A DNA stretch of 64,000 nt from Allodiplogaster sudhausi (lineage: Eukaryota; Nematoda; Chromadorea; Rhabditida; Diplogasteridae). Every line of letters starts with the position of its first letter. Position 1 is the stretch's first letter. Below, in pieces: positions 1-12,718 of the stretch. The position numbers were made by a program, and so were the translations under genes. Location: positions 297,501 through 361,500 of the forward strand of contig CALZFC010000005.1 of NCBI GenBank assembly GCA_945643635.1. Direction: 5' to 3'. The notes beneath the pieces are model-generated. The model was given only the letters and a program-made list of their open reading frames with translations, did not search any database and was not told the DNA's origin.

Positions 1-2626
1 ATCGTTCATGAGAACCTCGAGAATGAAGTGGAAGCAATCGAGAGGAAGGCCTCGGACCAGTAAGTTTCCTTCAGCAAAGAGTTACTGCTTACTTGTGCAT
101 CGTATGTTTTATGAATAGTGTCCCCCTCTGTTTGAAGGGATGAGGATGAGCAAATGGCCGAACTCTTCATGGAACTCAGCCAACTCCACGATGAATCGCC
201 CGGCTCATTCGACGTATTTATGCACTATTTGTACGGTTTTCCCCATTTCTTTTATTCTTTTGTTTGTTTTCATTTAACAATTTACGAAACATTTCAAATC
301 CAAAGGGTTGTATTCCTGTCTCCCATTTTGGGCATATCCATAATCGAACTGGCTCTTTATTTATCATTTCTTTATTCGCTTACTTTTGCTTGTGCGTAAA
401 AGAAATTGATGACATATTGATGTGCGCTTTAAAAAAAGGAGGAAAAACCCGGCGCGCTTTCCTTGTGTGGAAAAGCTAGAATTAAATGTGATTAAGTTAA
501 TATGAAGTTTCCACGACTACAGAGAAAAAAAACGATATGCAGATTGGAAGAAATTGCTGTAATAGTCTTGGTGTTATACCGTATTGGTCGTACGGTATCG
601 AAGGAACAGTCGTGTACGGGGATATGCGGTTTATTCCGTCATTTGTCGGTGCTTAAAACTATGGATTTATCTTATCACAACATTTAAACCCCCTTTTTCC
701 TTGTCAGATTCGGGAAGATTCAGCAATCGCTGAAGCTGCCTGACCTTGCGAAGAAGGCGTACATTTCTGCCATCCGAGCAGAGCCCCGTTTCTGGCCCGC
801 TTGGGAAGAGCTCGTGCCATTAGTCGAATCTATCAAAGAGGTTTGTTCTTATTCTTTTCGCTTTCTTTCTTTCTCTTTTCTTCTTGTAGCCGAATTGGAG
901 AAGAGAATAAATCACAACTTGGCAAAACTAGGGAAGGCTATGGGCTATGGCTCCAGGAATGGCCTAAGTCAGGGTGGCTATATATGTATAATTGGTGCTT
1001 TTTATAAACCTGCCTACTACTTCCTTGAGATCATGTAAAGTTATTTCTTTTTTTTAAGTTGGGTGAACTGAAGATGCTGGCTGGGAATCGCTGGTACGGC
1101 GATTGGTTCGAGGCTCGTGTACATCCGCATCTACAGGTTCCGGTAAGTGGAATCCGGTTTTTAGATTGGGGTTTTCCTAGAATCATTCGGAAAAAGGGCT
1201 GAAATAGCTTATATAATGTTAGCGGTGGTTTGTTTTTGTTTAGTACTTGGGAGCCCAAATCGCTGAAGAGCTGATGTCCCGCGGCTTCGGAAATGCCATG
1301 CCTCTCCTGCTCGCATATTCGGGCGTCTGCTACAACCAGATGCATGGTGAGAATAGATAATTAATTAACTCTTTTATTTATTTACTTATTCGTACAACAA
1401 GTTGTTATAATGATGTCAACACGGTTTACAGAGGACATACCAGATGAAAAAGCTTTCGAAAAATAAAATTAAAATAATTTGCTGCGACATTGAGAACCTT
1501 GCTTCACAACCATGGCTGACTACTTCGTGTATACTTGTAAACACTGAATAAAAGTCACTATCTATTGTTTGGACAAGCAAGAGGTTTGGGGCCCGGAATG
1601 CAAGGTGATGAGAGTTAAAAAGAAACTTTAAAAAAAATTGTATGTCAAAATCTAAGATGGTTATTGTTGCTGGAAGCCCCATAATCTGTATGGGTCTGTG
1701 AAGTGGACAGTATCGTTCCAAACCCTGATACTTGCAGAGCATGATCCAGCGATTGATCGTCTACTTGCCGTTCGGGACATTGACCCATTTCGGATAGAGT
1801 ACATGAACATTCTCTCGGATTCGCTGTACATTCGGGTTTGTCTTACTTAAAAGAGCGAGAGAAAGAGAAAGACAGACAGAGAGGGAGAGAGAAACAGTGA
1901 GAGAGATAATTAATCAGTCCTATTTAGGGTGAACGCGTTCATCTTGACGTCCTCTCGCATTCCTTCTTCAAAACACACAAGTACTTCTGGGAGACGTGTT
2001 GCATTGTTGGTGAGTAATGCGAATTCATTTGCTATTCTTATTTACTTTTTTTTTAATTTGAAACAGCTCTCTACTGCTTTAACCGTGTTTATTTTACTTT
2101 ATTATATTGGATTTTTTCCCCAAGTTCCGGATCGGAAACTCTGTTTCTTTGTCCCCATGAGAGGAGAAAGTCTTTACGATTGCAGCCAACTACTATTCTA
2201 TGCGCGGAGACCATGAGCCTTCTATTCGATTTCTTCAGAGAGCTCTCAAGTATGTCTTCTGTGTTGATCTCTGTATCGAGAGTTGCAACTATTCCGGCGA
2301 GAGAGAGAGAGTGAGAAGAGCTCGAGAATGAGGAAGAGAGAGAGAGAGAGAGGTATATGAGAAGAAGAGACGGAGAAAGGAGGAGGCGAAGTGAGAGAAA
2401 GAGGAGATAGAGAGATATTCATCCTTCTCTCTCTTTCTCTCTTTCTTCTCTCTCTCTCTCTCTCTTTCTCTCTCTTTCTTTCTCTCTTTCTCTCCTTCTC
2501 TCTCTCTCCTTTCTCAGGTTGAATCCAAACTCGGCATCGTCCTGGATTCTGATTGGCCACGAATTCATGGAGCTGAAGAACAACTCTGCCGCGTGCATGA
2601 GTTATCGCAAGGCCATCGGTGTGGTG

Positions 2627-2715
<89 letters not shown>

Positions 2716-3229
2716 CGTTCTCTCTTTGTTCTCTGCTATGTTCTTTCCATGGCGAGAGCTTGGCTGAGCAAGCAAGAATAGTTGTAGTTGTTACTGTTTG
2801 TTGTCGACAGAAATCAACCCGAACGACCACCGGGGATGGTATGGACTCGGTCAGCTCTATGACATCCTCAAGATGCACAACTTCTCCCTCTTCTACTACC
2901 AGCAGGCCCACAAGTGCAAGTTGGTACAATGGGAATTTCTTCTTTTTTTTAAACGTATTGTAGTAGTTATTGTTTTTAGAAGTTTCTATATTCTCTCTCT
3001 CTTTCTCTCTCTCCTTTCCACTCCCTCATCCCCTCCTTTTACATGTTTATTTCTTCAGGCCCATGGATTCCCGTATGCTGGTTGCCCTGGGCGAAGTTTA
3101 CCAGAAGGCAAATCGTATTCCTGATGCGGAGAAGTGCTTCATCAAGGCCTTCAAGGTGTTCATTTCTCTCTCCCTCTCTCACTCTTGCTAACCCTCGCTC
3201 TCACCCTTGCTCTCTCTTTCTTTCTCCTG

Positions 3230-3262
<33 letters not shown>

Positions 3263-4422
3263 TATCTTTCTCTTTCTTGTTGTGTTTACACAATAACTCT
3301 TACGCTTTTATGCTTTTCCTACTTTTTCAGGTTGGAGATGTTGAGGGAACTGCATTGCTACTTCTTGCCAAGTACCTACATATTTTAATTTAATTTATTT
3401 TGCACCCCCCCCACATCTCCCTCTCTTTCCTTGTACCAGAATTTTCCCCAGTTTCTCCGTACTCTCTCCACCTCTATTGTGCATGGCTTATATGGATGAT
3501 GAAAGAAAGGCCATAATCTTTCAGGCTGTACGAATCTGGCGGACAGAAGGAGGAAGCATCTGTTGTCTATGAGAAGTACCTCACAGTCTATTATGATGCT
3601 CGGGTAAGAGGAGTGAGAGAGAAGTTGAGAGCGGAATTAAGATATTTAGAAAGTGAGGAAGATATGGAGAAAGTGAGGAGGATATGGAGAAAGTGAGGAG
3701 GATATGGAGAACGAGAGAGGAGGATATGGGGCGACAGATAAAGAGAGAGAGAGAGAGTAAGAGAGAGAGCGAGAGAGAAGTAAGATGTAACCTCTTTGTG
3801 CTTGAGGTGGAAGACCCGAACGTGCCGTCATGCACTCGCTTCTTGGCCAAGTTCTACTTGGATCGCGGGGATCTCGAGGCAGCGACTTGCTTTGGCCAAA
3901 GATGCATTGAATACGAGAGTGTTAGTAAGGGTAGGAGAGAGAGTGTGGGATGAAGAGAGATAGGAGAGGGGGAGGGGTGCAGAGAGTGGGAGAGAGAAGA
4001 AGAGGTGGAGAGACAGAGTGAGAGAGAGAGAGGGATGGAGAGAGAGGTAGAAAGGCTGAATGAAGAATCTCCCCTTCCTTCCCGTGCAGGTTCGCGAGGA
4101 GGGTCTGTTCGTGCTGCGTCAAGTGGCGCAGCGTCGCCAGCGAATGCTGCCACGTCATCAGCGGCCGGCCCCTCAGGCAACGGGGCTGCTTCCGGCTGGC
4201 GCCCCCTCCGACCCCGCCCTCCGCACACCCAACGTCGTCGCCGACCCCCCGGCTACGCCGTCCGAGGCCCCTCCACCCACCCCGTCTGCCCAACCACCGG
4301 TGGCCCCTCCACCCACCACCCCATCTGCCCAGCCCCCTCCAGATGATGTCATCCCCGAAGAAGACATCCACGACGACGTCGACATGGCCCTTTCGGATGG
4401 TGAAGATGACGAGAGTTTCTGA
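1..4422 (+). CDS. cdc23: Anaphase-promoting complex subunit 8 (CDC23), C-terminal part
   Basis: TPR scaffold subunit of the anaphase-promoting complex (APC/C), the ubiquitin ligase that drives mitotic exit. Exons read at 1-59, 138-230, 708-840, 1059-1142, 1244-1346, 1738-1835, 1928-2009, 2186-2249, 2518-2618, 2811-2919, 3059-3155, 3331-3371, 3525-3603, 3807-3920 and 4090-4422. Their sum is 1590 nt, all phases close, and 529 residues are present. TPR signatures typical of CDC23 are visible: SSWILIGHEFMELKNNSAA (2521-2600), GWYGLGQLYDILKM (2830-2875) and DSRMLVALGEVYQKANRIP (3064-3121). The C-terminus is a Pro/Ala-rich then acidic tail (4170-4419) ending in TGA at 4420-4422. The N-terminus lies left of the window. 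Several introns are (CT)n or (GA)n. Family assignment is by recalled similarity. Confidence 0.93.
2430..2712. repeat. (CT)n microsatellites inside CDC23 introns
   Basis: Dense CT runs sit at about 2430-2515, directly before the acceptor of the 2518 exon, and at 2631-2712. The first run merges with the polypyrimidine tract of the splice acceptor. Similar CT runs occur at 3222-3256. GA runs lie at 1850-1910 and 2310-2400. Confidence 0.9.
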
Positions 4423-4574
4423 ACTCTGTCCTTTCCTAGTTCCCATTCTTTGTCACTCTTTGTAACTGATCCCATTCACGGAACAGTTCCTCTTATGCCG
4501 GGTCAGAAAATAGTTTTTTTTTTAATTCAATAGTAACAACGAGCAACAGCAAGGACTAGCTGCGTTGCTCTCTT

Positions 4575-4619
<45 letters not shown>

Positions 4620-5377
4620 TACTGTTTCAACCTTTTTTTGTTCGCACAATAAATTCAGTTTGTTATGTAATCAATGTGTTTTATGATGAAACACATACCA
4701 GGTTTAACAGCGGATTCGAACATGCTGCAATTGTTCCTCAAGTTTTTTAAGGGCTGAAGGGGATGTTTTTTTTTTGCGGGAGATACATATATGTGCGAAA
4801 AGAAACCATTAAAAGGGAACAAGCTTTCACATATTATTTTGAGATTGACTTGAAAAGTGCAGCTGTAGCTGATTTGTTCCGACATCACATCCCTGGTGGA
4901 GTCTAAATAACCAACAACTGATTGCTCACCCAGTGGTTTTCACCTTTATTTGTTCGAAGATTAGTTTAAAAATTTTGCATCAAAATTTTTCAAGCTTCAT
5001 ATCCAAGGAGCTTTATATTGTTTTTGGGCTTGTTGGTATTCAGAAAATTTCCTGCGCTATTGCTGTATGAACCTCATATTTCATGTAAAAATCTGGAGCA
5101 TTGGATTTGTGAACATTTTATTTTAGGCGTTTCCACTTATAGGAGACAAGACTGAATAGCGGATGAGATTGAGAATGAAATTGTGTTGAGATGATGCCAT
5201 GATTCACTCCATTTGAGTGTAGTCTTCTTTCCCAGAATGCAAACTATTAAATGCGTTCTACTTCATCCTTTCTTCACGGAACCGGCGCCCTTTTCTCCTT
5301 CTTTTTCTCCCGCATACATATGTTTCGACGCCTGCTTACACTGCTACATGTTATCTCTTATTTTATTTCTCTCCCGT

Positions 5378-5421
<44 letters not shown>

Positions 5422-5857
5422 CCTCTGTGTCTCTCTTTCTCGCGTTCTCCCTTCGCTCCATCCTTGTTCCCATTCTTTTCTTGCTTGCATACACTTCCAC
5501 GTTCCGCGGCCCCAGCCACTGCTCTCATTCCATGCAATTTCACTCTCCTAGCACAGTTGTCTGCGCCCATCTTCTGGCTATCTCTCCTCTCTATCTTGCT
5601 CTCTCTCCACCTTCTTTCTCTCTCCTTTTTTCATTCTCTCTCTCTCATTCTTTCTCTCACTCTCTCCCGTTCTCACATGCCGCTATCATTTCAGGCACAT
5701 TGAACACCAGAGCAGTTCTTTCCGTGCACATTTTTAGAGCTCAATTCGTAATATTTTTTTACATTTTAAATGTCTACATCCGTTCATGATAACATAATTG
5801 TTGTATGGTATCGGAATTGAAGAAAAGAAAACGAAATTTTGCAGCTTCATTTTGACG
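4423..5857. other. Spacer between CDC23 and the thioesterase
   Basis: No coding frame of normal composition was seen. It holds (CT)n at 4578-4612 and a long CT-rich stretch at about 5365-5670. Poly-Ser/Leu frames over these runs are artefacts of the repeat. Confidence 0.7.
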
Positions 5858-8470
5858 ATGCCAGCTGAACAGACGTCACCATTGCAAGCCGTCGAGAACT
5901 ACTTCAGCTTCGAGAAGCTTCCGGATAATGTCTTTAGGTTAGCAAAATCTGGTCATATCAAAGTATGCATATTCTTGGACTTATGTATTTATTTGTCATA
6001 CAAAGTGACTACGATGGATATCTATTTCCTCGTTTTCTAGAACTTCCAACGTCTTCACTTACGGCTCGCCCAAGGCAGCTTACGGGGGACTGATTATGTC
6101 CCAGGTTAGAACTCTCACTGTACATATTTCTATTCTATTATTAATTATATGCGTCTATTAATGGAAAGCTGCTGGGAGGGAATTTTTTATTTGTTCTGAA
6201 TAATCGATCAATAAATGTCTTCTCAGCCCTGATCTACAATGTCTTTTAGGCCCTCGCCGCTGCCGAGCAGACGATGGCTGTCGAGTTCAAGCCGCACTCG
6301 CTTCACTCTTACTTCATTCTCAATGGCAAGAGAATTTGCATATTTACATTCTTATATTAATAAATTTAACTCGAATTTACATACTTTTAAATGAAAGACT
6401 TTTTTTTGTTAAATTATTTTTTTTCAAGTTGTTTATTCAAAGAAAATGATGAACGTTTCAGTGGACACGACGAAGGCTGTCTCTTACTGCGTCCGCCTCC
6501 TCCGCGATGGCCGCTCCTTCAAAACGCGTTCTGTCGAAGCGGTCCAAGACGGAAACGTCGTCTTTTGCCTCCAGGCATCCTTCCACAAGGTCCATTCGAG
6601 AAACAATTTTACAAGACGCCGAAACTCTACCGTATAGTCGCGTTGCTCTAAATCACATGCTCTCTCGCCCTCGTGTCAGGCAAAAATTTTCTGTCTCCTT
6701 TAAAAACGTTATAATAATTGTAAACGGTTTGACGCAGTGGCTGCTTAATTACTTGGAATACGTTGTGGCAATATGATGATGTAAATGTTATCTAAGAGTT
6801 GGCCGAATGAAGTAATGTTTCCCTTCGTAGCCCGAGGCGGACTCGTGCGTGCACCAGTTTCCGTTCCCCGCCACAGTCCCACCGGCCGACGAGTGCTATC
6901 CGTTGAATCTCGCAGCGGCAGATCTGCTCGATAAGCTCGAGAAGGGCGAGGTGCGTATCTTTGCTTTTTATGGCATCGTTTCTTTAATATCGCTTATTTC
7001 TTTCTCTTTTTTAATACTAACATTGTACATATGATATATTAATTTTAAAAATCTAACGAAATTTCTGAAGGAGCACGAAAGTCGACCGTAATCTATTTCA
7101 CTTTTCCCCAGTATAGAGTTGAGATCCTCGCTGTTGTGTCAGGGAAAAAGGCGCGAATTGAAGCGTGAGTTTTTGTCTCTTTTAAGCTGCACGGCAGCGA
7201 GCACACGCGCGCCGCTCTCGCCCGCCACAGCCAAGTCGACTTCACCAAGTGGATCTTTGACGTCAGTCAACTTCCTAAGATCCTCAACAAACCAGTCAAA
7301 TTCTATCTTTTTTTTTAAAGATTTTTATCAGACACATTAATTTTAGAATCACTTTTCATAGAATTCTCTTCATAATTGTCTGTTCTTGAATGAAGACAAC
7401 AAAAAATTAATTTAAAATGAATTTGAAAGAGTTGAGATTCGTTGCACGGACACTGCGTCCCTCTTCGGAATCGGCGCCCCACCGGGCAAGCTCTACTTCT
7501 GGGTCCGCTCCAAGGTATTTGCCGTAATTATAAAGAATAATCACTTATCATTGTCTGCGTTCAAAATTTGCACATGTATGTACACATATTGCCGCAATAT
7601 TTATGCGTTAATTATTATTTTATTTCAATTTAAAATAAAATAATATCGATCGCATATGTAACAGGTGGCGCTTCCATCAGAGGACGACCGCCTCCACCGT
7701 TGGCTCTCCCTCTTCGTCTCTGACGCTGTGCCTGCGCTCTCTGTCGTCCGACCGCACGCCAAGTTCCTTAATTTTCTTCCTCTCATCATCATATTTTCAA
7801 GAACAAAAAAAATTAATTCTAAAATTGATTTACAAGAATCAATAAATAATTGGTATTTCTCTAGATAGTTAGAGAGCAAGAGAAAGCTAGAGACAAAGAG
7901 ATAGAGAGAGAGAGAAAGATTGAGAGATAGAGAGAATCGACCGCTCACCCCCGATGCTCTCGCAGGAATGACTTCTCGGTGTCGATGCTCTTCTCGCTCG
8001 ACCACACCATGCACTTTCATCATCCAGAGATTCGCACGGACGACTGGCTCCTCTACGAGATCGAGTCGCCAATCGCTGGTTATTTCTATTTTAGCTACTT
8101 AAAAATTAAATATCATCACGGATGCGGAATGCTTATGGAAGCCATTGATTTATCTATTTTAATTATGTACTATGCAACTATCATTTTTTGCCATTCAACT
8201 TATTGGTTTGAAGGAGGGCGATCACAGAATAAATTTCTGAAATTTCAAATTGTTGCTGCCCTTTGGGCTTTCATATACCCTTGATATTTTCACGCAGTGA
8301 GTCGAATGATCGCAGGGTGAAGGCGGGAATTTGAACCTGAATAAATTGTCCTTTAAGCCGGTGGGCGTGGCTTCGCGCACGGCCGCTTCTGGGGTCCGGA
8401 TGGCAAGCTGCTCGCCTCCGTTAGTCAAGAGGTCATCGTACGCACGCGTGGAGAGGTCTCTCGACTGTAG
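5858..8470 (+). CDS. acot8: Acyl-CoA thioesterase, ACOT8/TesB family
   Basis: Predicted to hydrolyse acyl-CoA to free acid and CoA, in peroxisomes in the animal family. Exons: 5858-5937, 6041-6104, 6250-6325, 6462-6589, 6831-6950, 7187-7265, 7432-7514, 7665-7762, 7966-8078 and 8358-8470. The sum is 954 nt, giving 317 residues, close to the roughly 320 usual for ACOT8. Double-hotdog signatures are visible: FTYGSPKAAYGGLIMSQ in exon 2, LLRDGRSFKTRSVEAVQ in exon 4, SLDHTMHFHHPEIRTDDW in exon 9 and GGRGFAHGRFWGPDG in exon 10. The last residues are SRL, one step from the consensus peroxisomal tripeptide SKL and plausibly a PTS1 signal. The intron after 6325 needs a GC donor. Two introns end inside a small foldback element that supplies the acceptor. 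Confidence 0.93.
7064..7186. mobile_element. Short foldback MITE (GGAGCACGAAA family), copy A
   Basis: The left end reads GAAGGAGCACGAAAG and the right end is a degenerate inverse ending CTCTTTTAAG. The interior GTTGTGTCAGG...GGCGCGAATT matches the copy at 17490-17634. It lies at the extreme 3' end of an ACOT8 intron, and its last bases are the splice acceptor of the exon at 7187. Confidence 0.6.
8207..8357. mobile_element. Short foldback MITE, copy D
   Basis: Begins TTTGAAGGAGGGCGATC, contains GGGTGAAGGCGGGAATTTGA and ends TTGTCCTTTAAG. It is more diverged than the other copies, but its size and position match copy A. Its end is the acceptor of the last ACOT8 exon (8358). Confidence 0.45.
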
Positions 8471-9004
8471 AATTACACTAGCAATTTCTAGTGTGTCTGA
8501 TACAGTAACCACGAATTATAGCAGTTTTCAATAAATTTTAATAATACGCATTCCAGCAAATATTTAACCATTAGTAGTTTACGCCTTCTACTTTACTCCT
8601 CGATCACTTCTAGGATTTGTTCTTTTGCCGAAAAGATCCAGTGTATCAAACACTCCGATGATGCATCCTTAATACAATATTTTGTACGGGTTTCGTTTTT
8701 CTCTTATTGTCTGAATTGTAAAAGTGCACAATTTAGAAAGTAAAAGATTACATCGATTTATTTACACGCATAACAGGAACAAATCGCATTGAGATCACTG
8801 AACCTGAGAGTGGGGATAAAGTAGTTAACTTATAGCGAGAATAATTGATTTCTTTTATTTTAAAGAATGCATTAAGATGATACAGTTAAATTTCATCGAT
8901 TAATTTTTTTTGCGTTTTTCGCTCACAAAATTATAGCCACGTGTTATATCCATATCCAGTGGAAATCGGGCAGCGAAACGATCACCGGTTGCTTCATACT
9001 CCGT
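8471..9004. other. Convergent spacer, AT-rich
   Basis: Lies between the 3' ends of the thioesterase (+) and the potassium channel (-). No coding, RNA or repeat structure was recognised. Confidence 0.6.
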
Positions 9005-9187
9005 TCAGTTGTAGTGATGATGGTGATGGTGGTGCTTGTGCTGTTCCCAGGCCTCTTCGACGCTAAAGGCGCTGAAGGCGCCGAGGGTCGGGCCGCGGGA
9101 GCGCGGCACCCAGGTGGACGTCCGCGACGACCGCGACGCGTCCGTCAGATGCGACGTGCGGCGGTGCAGGACGGCGGCCACGCCTCC
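9005..9187 (-). other. K2P alternative last exon B, poly-His
   Basis: A second exon in the same phase (phase 0) with an acceptor at 9188-9189. It is open for 60 codons and ends AWEQHK, six His, YN, stop (TGA at 9005-9007). It encodes RRTSHLTDASRSSRTS, a Ser/Arg-rich stretch. Confidence 0.6.
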
Positions 9188-10274
9188 CTAAAGTAGTTAA
9201 ACATTTATACTTTTTATTAAAAGTACTTTTATTAATTTACTTTTGCCAAATTTGTTAACCACGAAAATGATTTTTTTTAACCAGACTATCGGAAGAAATA
9301 TGTAGATATTTCGAGCACCCAGTTCTGCTGCTGAATTTGTAAGTAACCAGTAATCGAGCACTGAACGCTTTCGTGAGATGTCGATTCGTTATAGACTTGT
9401 AATTCAATAAGTCTGACTTAAGAATTTTTCTACTTTTAAATTCTAAAACAAAATGGAGAAAAATGTAACAAAGTAATAAAGCAAATAATTATAGATAGAC
9501 TAGATTATATGACGAACATTGTGATGGTGATGATGATGATGGTGGTGGTGGTGATGCTGCGGCTGCCAAAAGGCCGGCTCGGCGCCGACGGATGCCGAGC
9601 GCTTCAGGACCGGCGGCAGTTCGTCGGATACAGTAAGATAGGGCATGAGACGACGGTCGATGCGAGGCACATGAGCAGGGAACGAGAGAGTCAGCGTGAG
9701 GATTGCGGGCGCGAGTGCCTGAGGCAGGCCAGTTTTTAGAAGCACAATCAATATCTACTTACTTACTTAGTAAGTAAGTATGTAAGTATGTAAGTAGAAG
9801 CACAATCAATATCATTGAAATTCCATAGACTACTTTTTGGAATTAATTATTTCAAAAGAGTGTTTATAAATTCTTCAATATGTAAATGCAAAAAATTACC
9901 TTAATAATTTTAATTTTAATTTATAAATATTCAAAATATGGAAATACCCGGAATGTCTTGGTGCCCTTCTTCTCAAAGTGCTGCCGATGAATTCGCTCGA
10001 GTGCTCTCTCGGCCGCGTTGATCGCGCGGTAGAAGAGCTCGTACATCTTGGAGTAGACAGACGAGTTCAGAATCGACACCAGCGTCAGGCCGATCAGGAA
10101 GCCGAGAGCCAGCAGCGGGTTGTACTCAAGGGAGTGCTCTCTTGCTCATTCCATCTCTCTCTCACTCATTCTCAGGCTCAGTCTCATTCTCACTCTCTCC
10201 CATATAGCTCTCTCCTATAGCTCTACCTCCTATAACGCTCTATCTTATATCTTCTCTCCTATATAGCTCTCTCT

Positions 10275-10317
<43 letters not shown>

Positions 10318-12718
10318 TATATCTCGCTATTCCTATATACATACATATGTACATATCTTTCTCTCTCCCTATCTCACCCCCCCCATGTTTCTCTCTCTCC
10401 CTTATTCGGATAAAATTCACATATTTCAGCAATGAATCTACCTCGGAATATCATTCGTCTTCCTTTTAAATACAAATAATGTATTATGTAGAAGAGTGCG
10501 TCAATGCTAACTTGAATATTGTTGGGCATGACGTCACCGAATCCTATCGTAGATAACGAAATAAATACAAAGTAGACACTGGTCTGGAAGTCGATAGCTG
10601 GAAATAGATTTTTTCAATTAGTTGCTTTTTTCTCTTTTATGATTTTATACCTTACTTTTTAATTTAAAAGTCTTCTCAAAGTATATTTCCTATTCTTCTG
10701 TCTATGGACAAAGGTTGCTAACAGGGTTCGATTGCTTCTTCTTTGACGTCAAAGTAGCAAATCGCCCACGCGGCAAGCACCACGAAAGCGATGATCAGCA
10801 CGAATACCAGCCATATCTAATTGTAAGAAGTTGTACCGCTCATTTTTTTTTAAAGAATTAACATGTCAACAAAGTAAAAATGATTAAAGGAGCCAAAATT
10901 CCTGCTCAAACTCGCGAATTTTTCCCTGAGGACACTTGACATACATAAATACATACATAGATTACGCTAGAGTTTCGTGCTCCTTTAAATGACAAAAACT
11001 GAACCGGCAGCCGGTCGTCCTCTGGAGGCGGCTGCGGTCTCTGCTCTCTCTGTTCATCTCCATCATCTTCCTCTCCCTCCTTGATCACATCTCCATTCGC
11101 CTTGACAACTCCATTCTCGGCCCTCCTTTCGGCAACTCTGGAATTGTTACTGTAATAAGATGATAAATAAAGTTTTAAAAACTCGGTTCCAGTTTTCTTT
11201 TATTTGAGACAGTGCAAACTCAGTATTCGGCTTTGCGTTTTTTTCTTATAAACGAATAAATGAATAGAACCATCATAATCAATATATTTGCTTTGTGATC
11301 TGTCATTAATTCAACTCTTTCCCTCGTTCTCATACATACATATACACATATTCTAGATGCCGTAAATATAGTAAAATAAAGTTAAGGACGTGCGTACTGA
11401 ATTGCCTGTCGCATCTCGCGTGCCTCCCTCCTTCTTCTCCTCCATCGCTGGATGGTGTGCACGAGCTTGGCGAGCCATCTCTCGAGCAGATGGCCGAGGT
11501 CGCCGAGGACGAGCAGCATCAGTGGAATGCCAATCGACGCGTACACAATCGACATCCATCGGCCGGCCACGGTCGCGCACGCGATTGAGCCTGATTTATT
11601 CATTTGCTGCGGGTTTCTCATTTTATTTTTATAGCACATTTTTCAGTAAAATATTGTTTTTTTTTTAATTTCTAAATTATTAATTTGTTTGACGAAATGA
11701 TAGTGTCCCTACCGTATCCAATGGTGGAGAAGAGCGTGAGACAGAAGAAGACTGCGCCCGAGTAGTTCCAGACGCGATGCCGCGTCAGATTCTCCTCCTT
11801 GTGCCAGACGCTCCCGGCGTAGCGGCCTTCGATCGTCAGCATCTCTTTGTAGTATTCCTGACGATGAGAGAGAGAGAGAGATTTAGTAAAGTACAGAAAT
11901 ACTACGGTAGATCGCGCACTATAATTGATCGTGTCATAAGACGATTCCGCTCAGCGACGACCGGATGTTCGAGTGTAATGTTCGCCAGTTCGTTCGCCAT
12001 TCGATTCATCACGTCGTGCATCGCGTCGATCGACGCGTACAACGTCTCAAAATAATATTTTATTTTTTTAATTTACTCAGGTTGTTTTAATTAAATACAT
12101 ATGTACATATATATTTTCAAAATAAAAAAATCTTTAATAAAAAAAAGGACACAATTGAAAGAGTACTCGGTTGAAAGTGCGAAATAATGCGCGTCAACCC
12201 CACCCGCTCCTCGTTGTCCGACTCGAGCGCCTCGAAGAGAGCGCCGCCGATGGCGATGAAGAAGGCGAGCGCGAGCACGAGCAGCAGATGGCGAATGCCG
12301 AACTTGTGGTGCACGAGAGCGATCCATGCGAGCCAGCGGGTGCGGGCTGATTGTGAGGCAAGGAGAGGTCATTCACTCTTGCTTTCTCTTGCTATCTCTC
12401 CCCTTACTTTTGTAATGAAGATATGTACAATAGTATACTACAGTGGCAAAAGCATTATTTTCCTTTATAATATATTCTTCTGAAGTATATATGTATGTAC
12501 GCATATGTGCACATTTTTAATGATATCGTTGGATTGCAGGGAAAAAAGTTTAAAAGGGAGTTTCGAAAAAAAAGAGAGCAGCAACCTTCATGTTCCATCT
12601 GCCGCCGTCGCTCCTCGTACTTGTGATGGTCGAGCTCGAAGTGGAATCCGAAGGGCGAGATGCCCGTGTAGTTGTCCATGTGCGTGTCGAGGGTCAGCGT
12701 GATGCAGTTCCATCGTTG
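9005..12718 (-). CDS. Two-pore-domain potassium channel (K2P/TWK), 5' end not resolved
   Basis: Leak K+ channel of the plasma membrane. Exons on the minus strand: 12586-12718, 12204-12346, 11920-12045, 11713-11857, 11398-11590, 11005-11149, 10724/10723-10816, 10512-10597 and 9948-10124, then either 9500-9718 or 9005-9187. Visible landmarks: TM1 (FGIRHLLLVLALAFFIAIGG), first pore LFSTIGYG (near 11715), GIPLMLLVLGDLG in TM2, TM3 (IWLVFVLIIAFVV), second pore SLSTIGFGDVMPNN and TM4 GFLIGLTLVS. Both GYG and GFG selectivity filters are intact. The cytoplasmic loop at 11005-11149 is acidic. All joins are in phase from the exon at 12718 onward. The true first exon was not found. An intron of this gene also holds a MITE copy (10880-10996). 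Confidence 0.9.
9500..9718 (-). other. K2P alternative last exon A, poly-His
   Basis: Starts at an acceptor in phase 0 with the donor at 9948 and stays open for 72 codons to a TAG at 9500-9502. The end encodes FWQPQ followed by about a dozen His and then NVRHII. The His run is from mixed CAC/CAT codons, so it is not a pure trinucleotide expansion. Confidence 0.6.
10880..10996. mobile_element. Short foldback MITE, copy B
   Basis: Both ends are clear: ATTAAAGGAGC at the left and GAGTTTCGTGCTCCTTTAAAT at the right, near-perfect inverse repeats. The interior has CTCGCGAATTTTTCCCTGAG, the reverse of the interior motif of copies A and C. It lies in a K2P intron just after the donor at 11004. Confidence 0.7.

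Noticed and set aside
7113..7166. Extra ACOT8 exon (YRVEILAVVSGKKARIEA)
   Set aside because: The segment belongs to the MITE and recurs at 17570-17610. The gene closes in phase without it.
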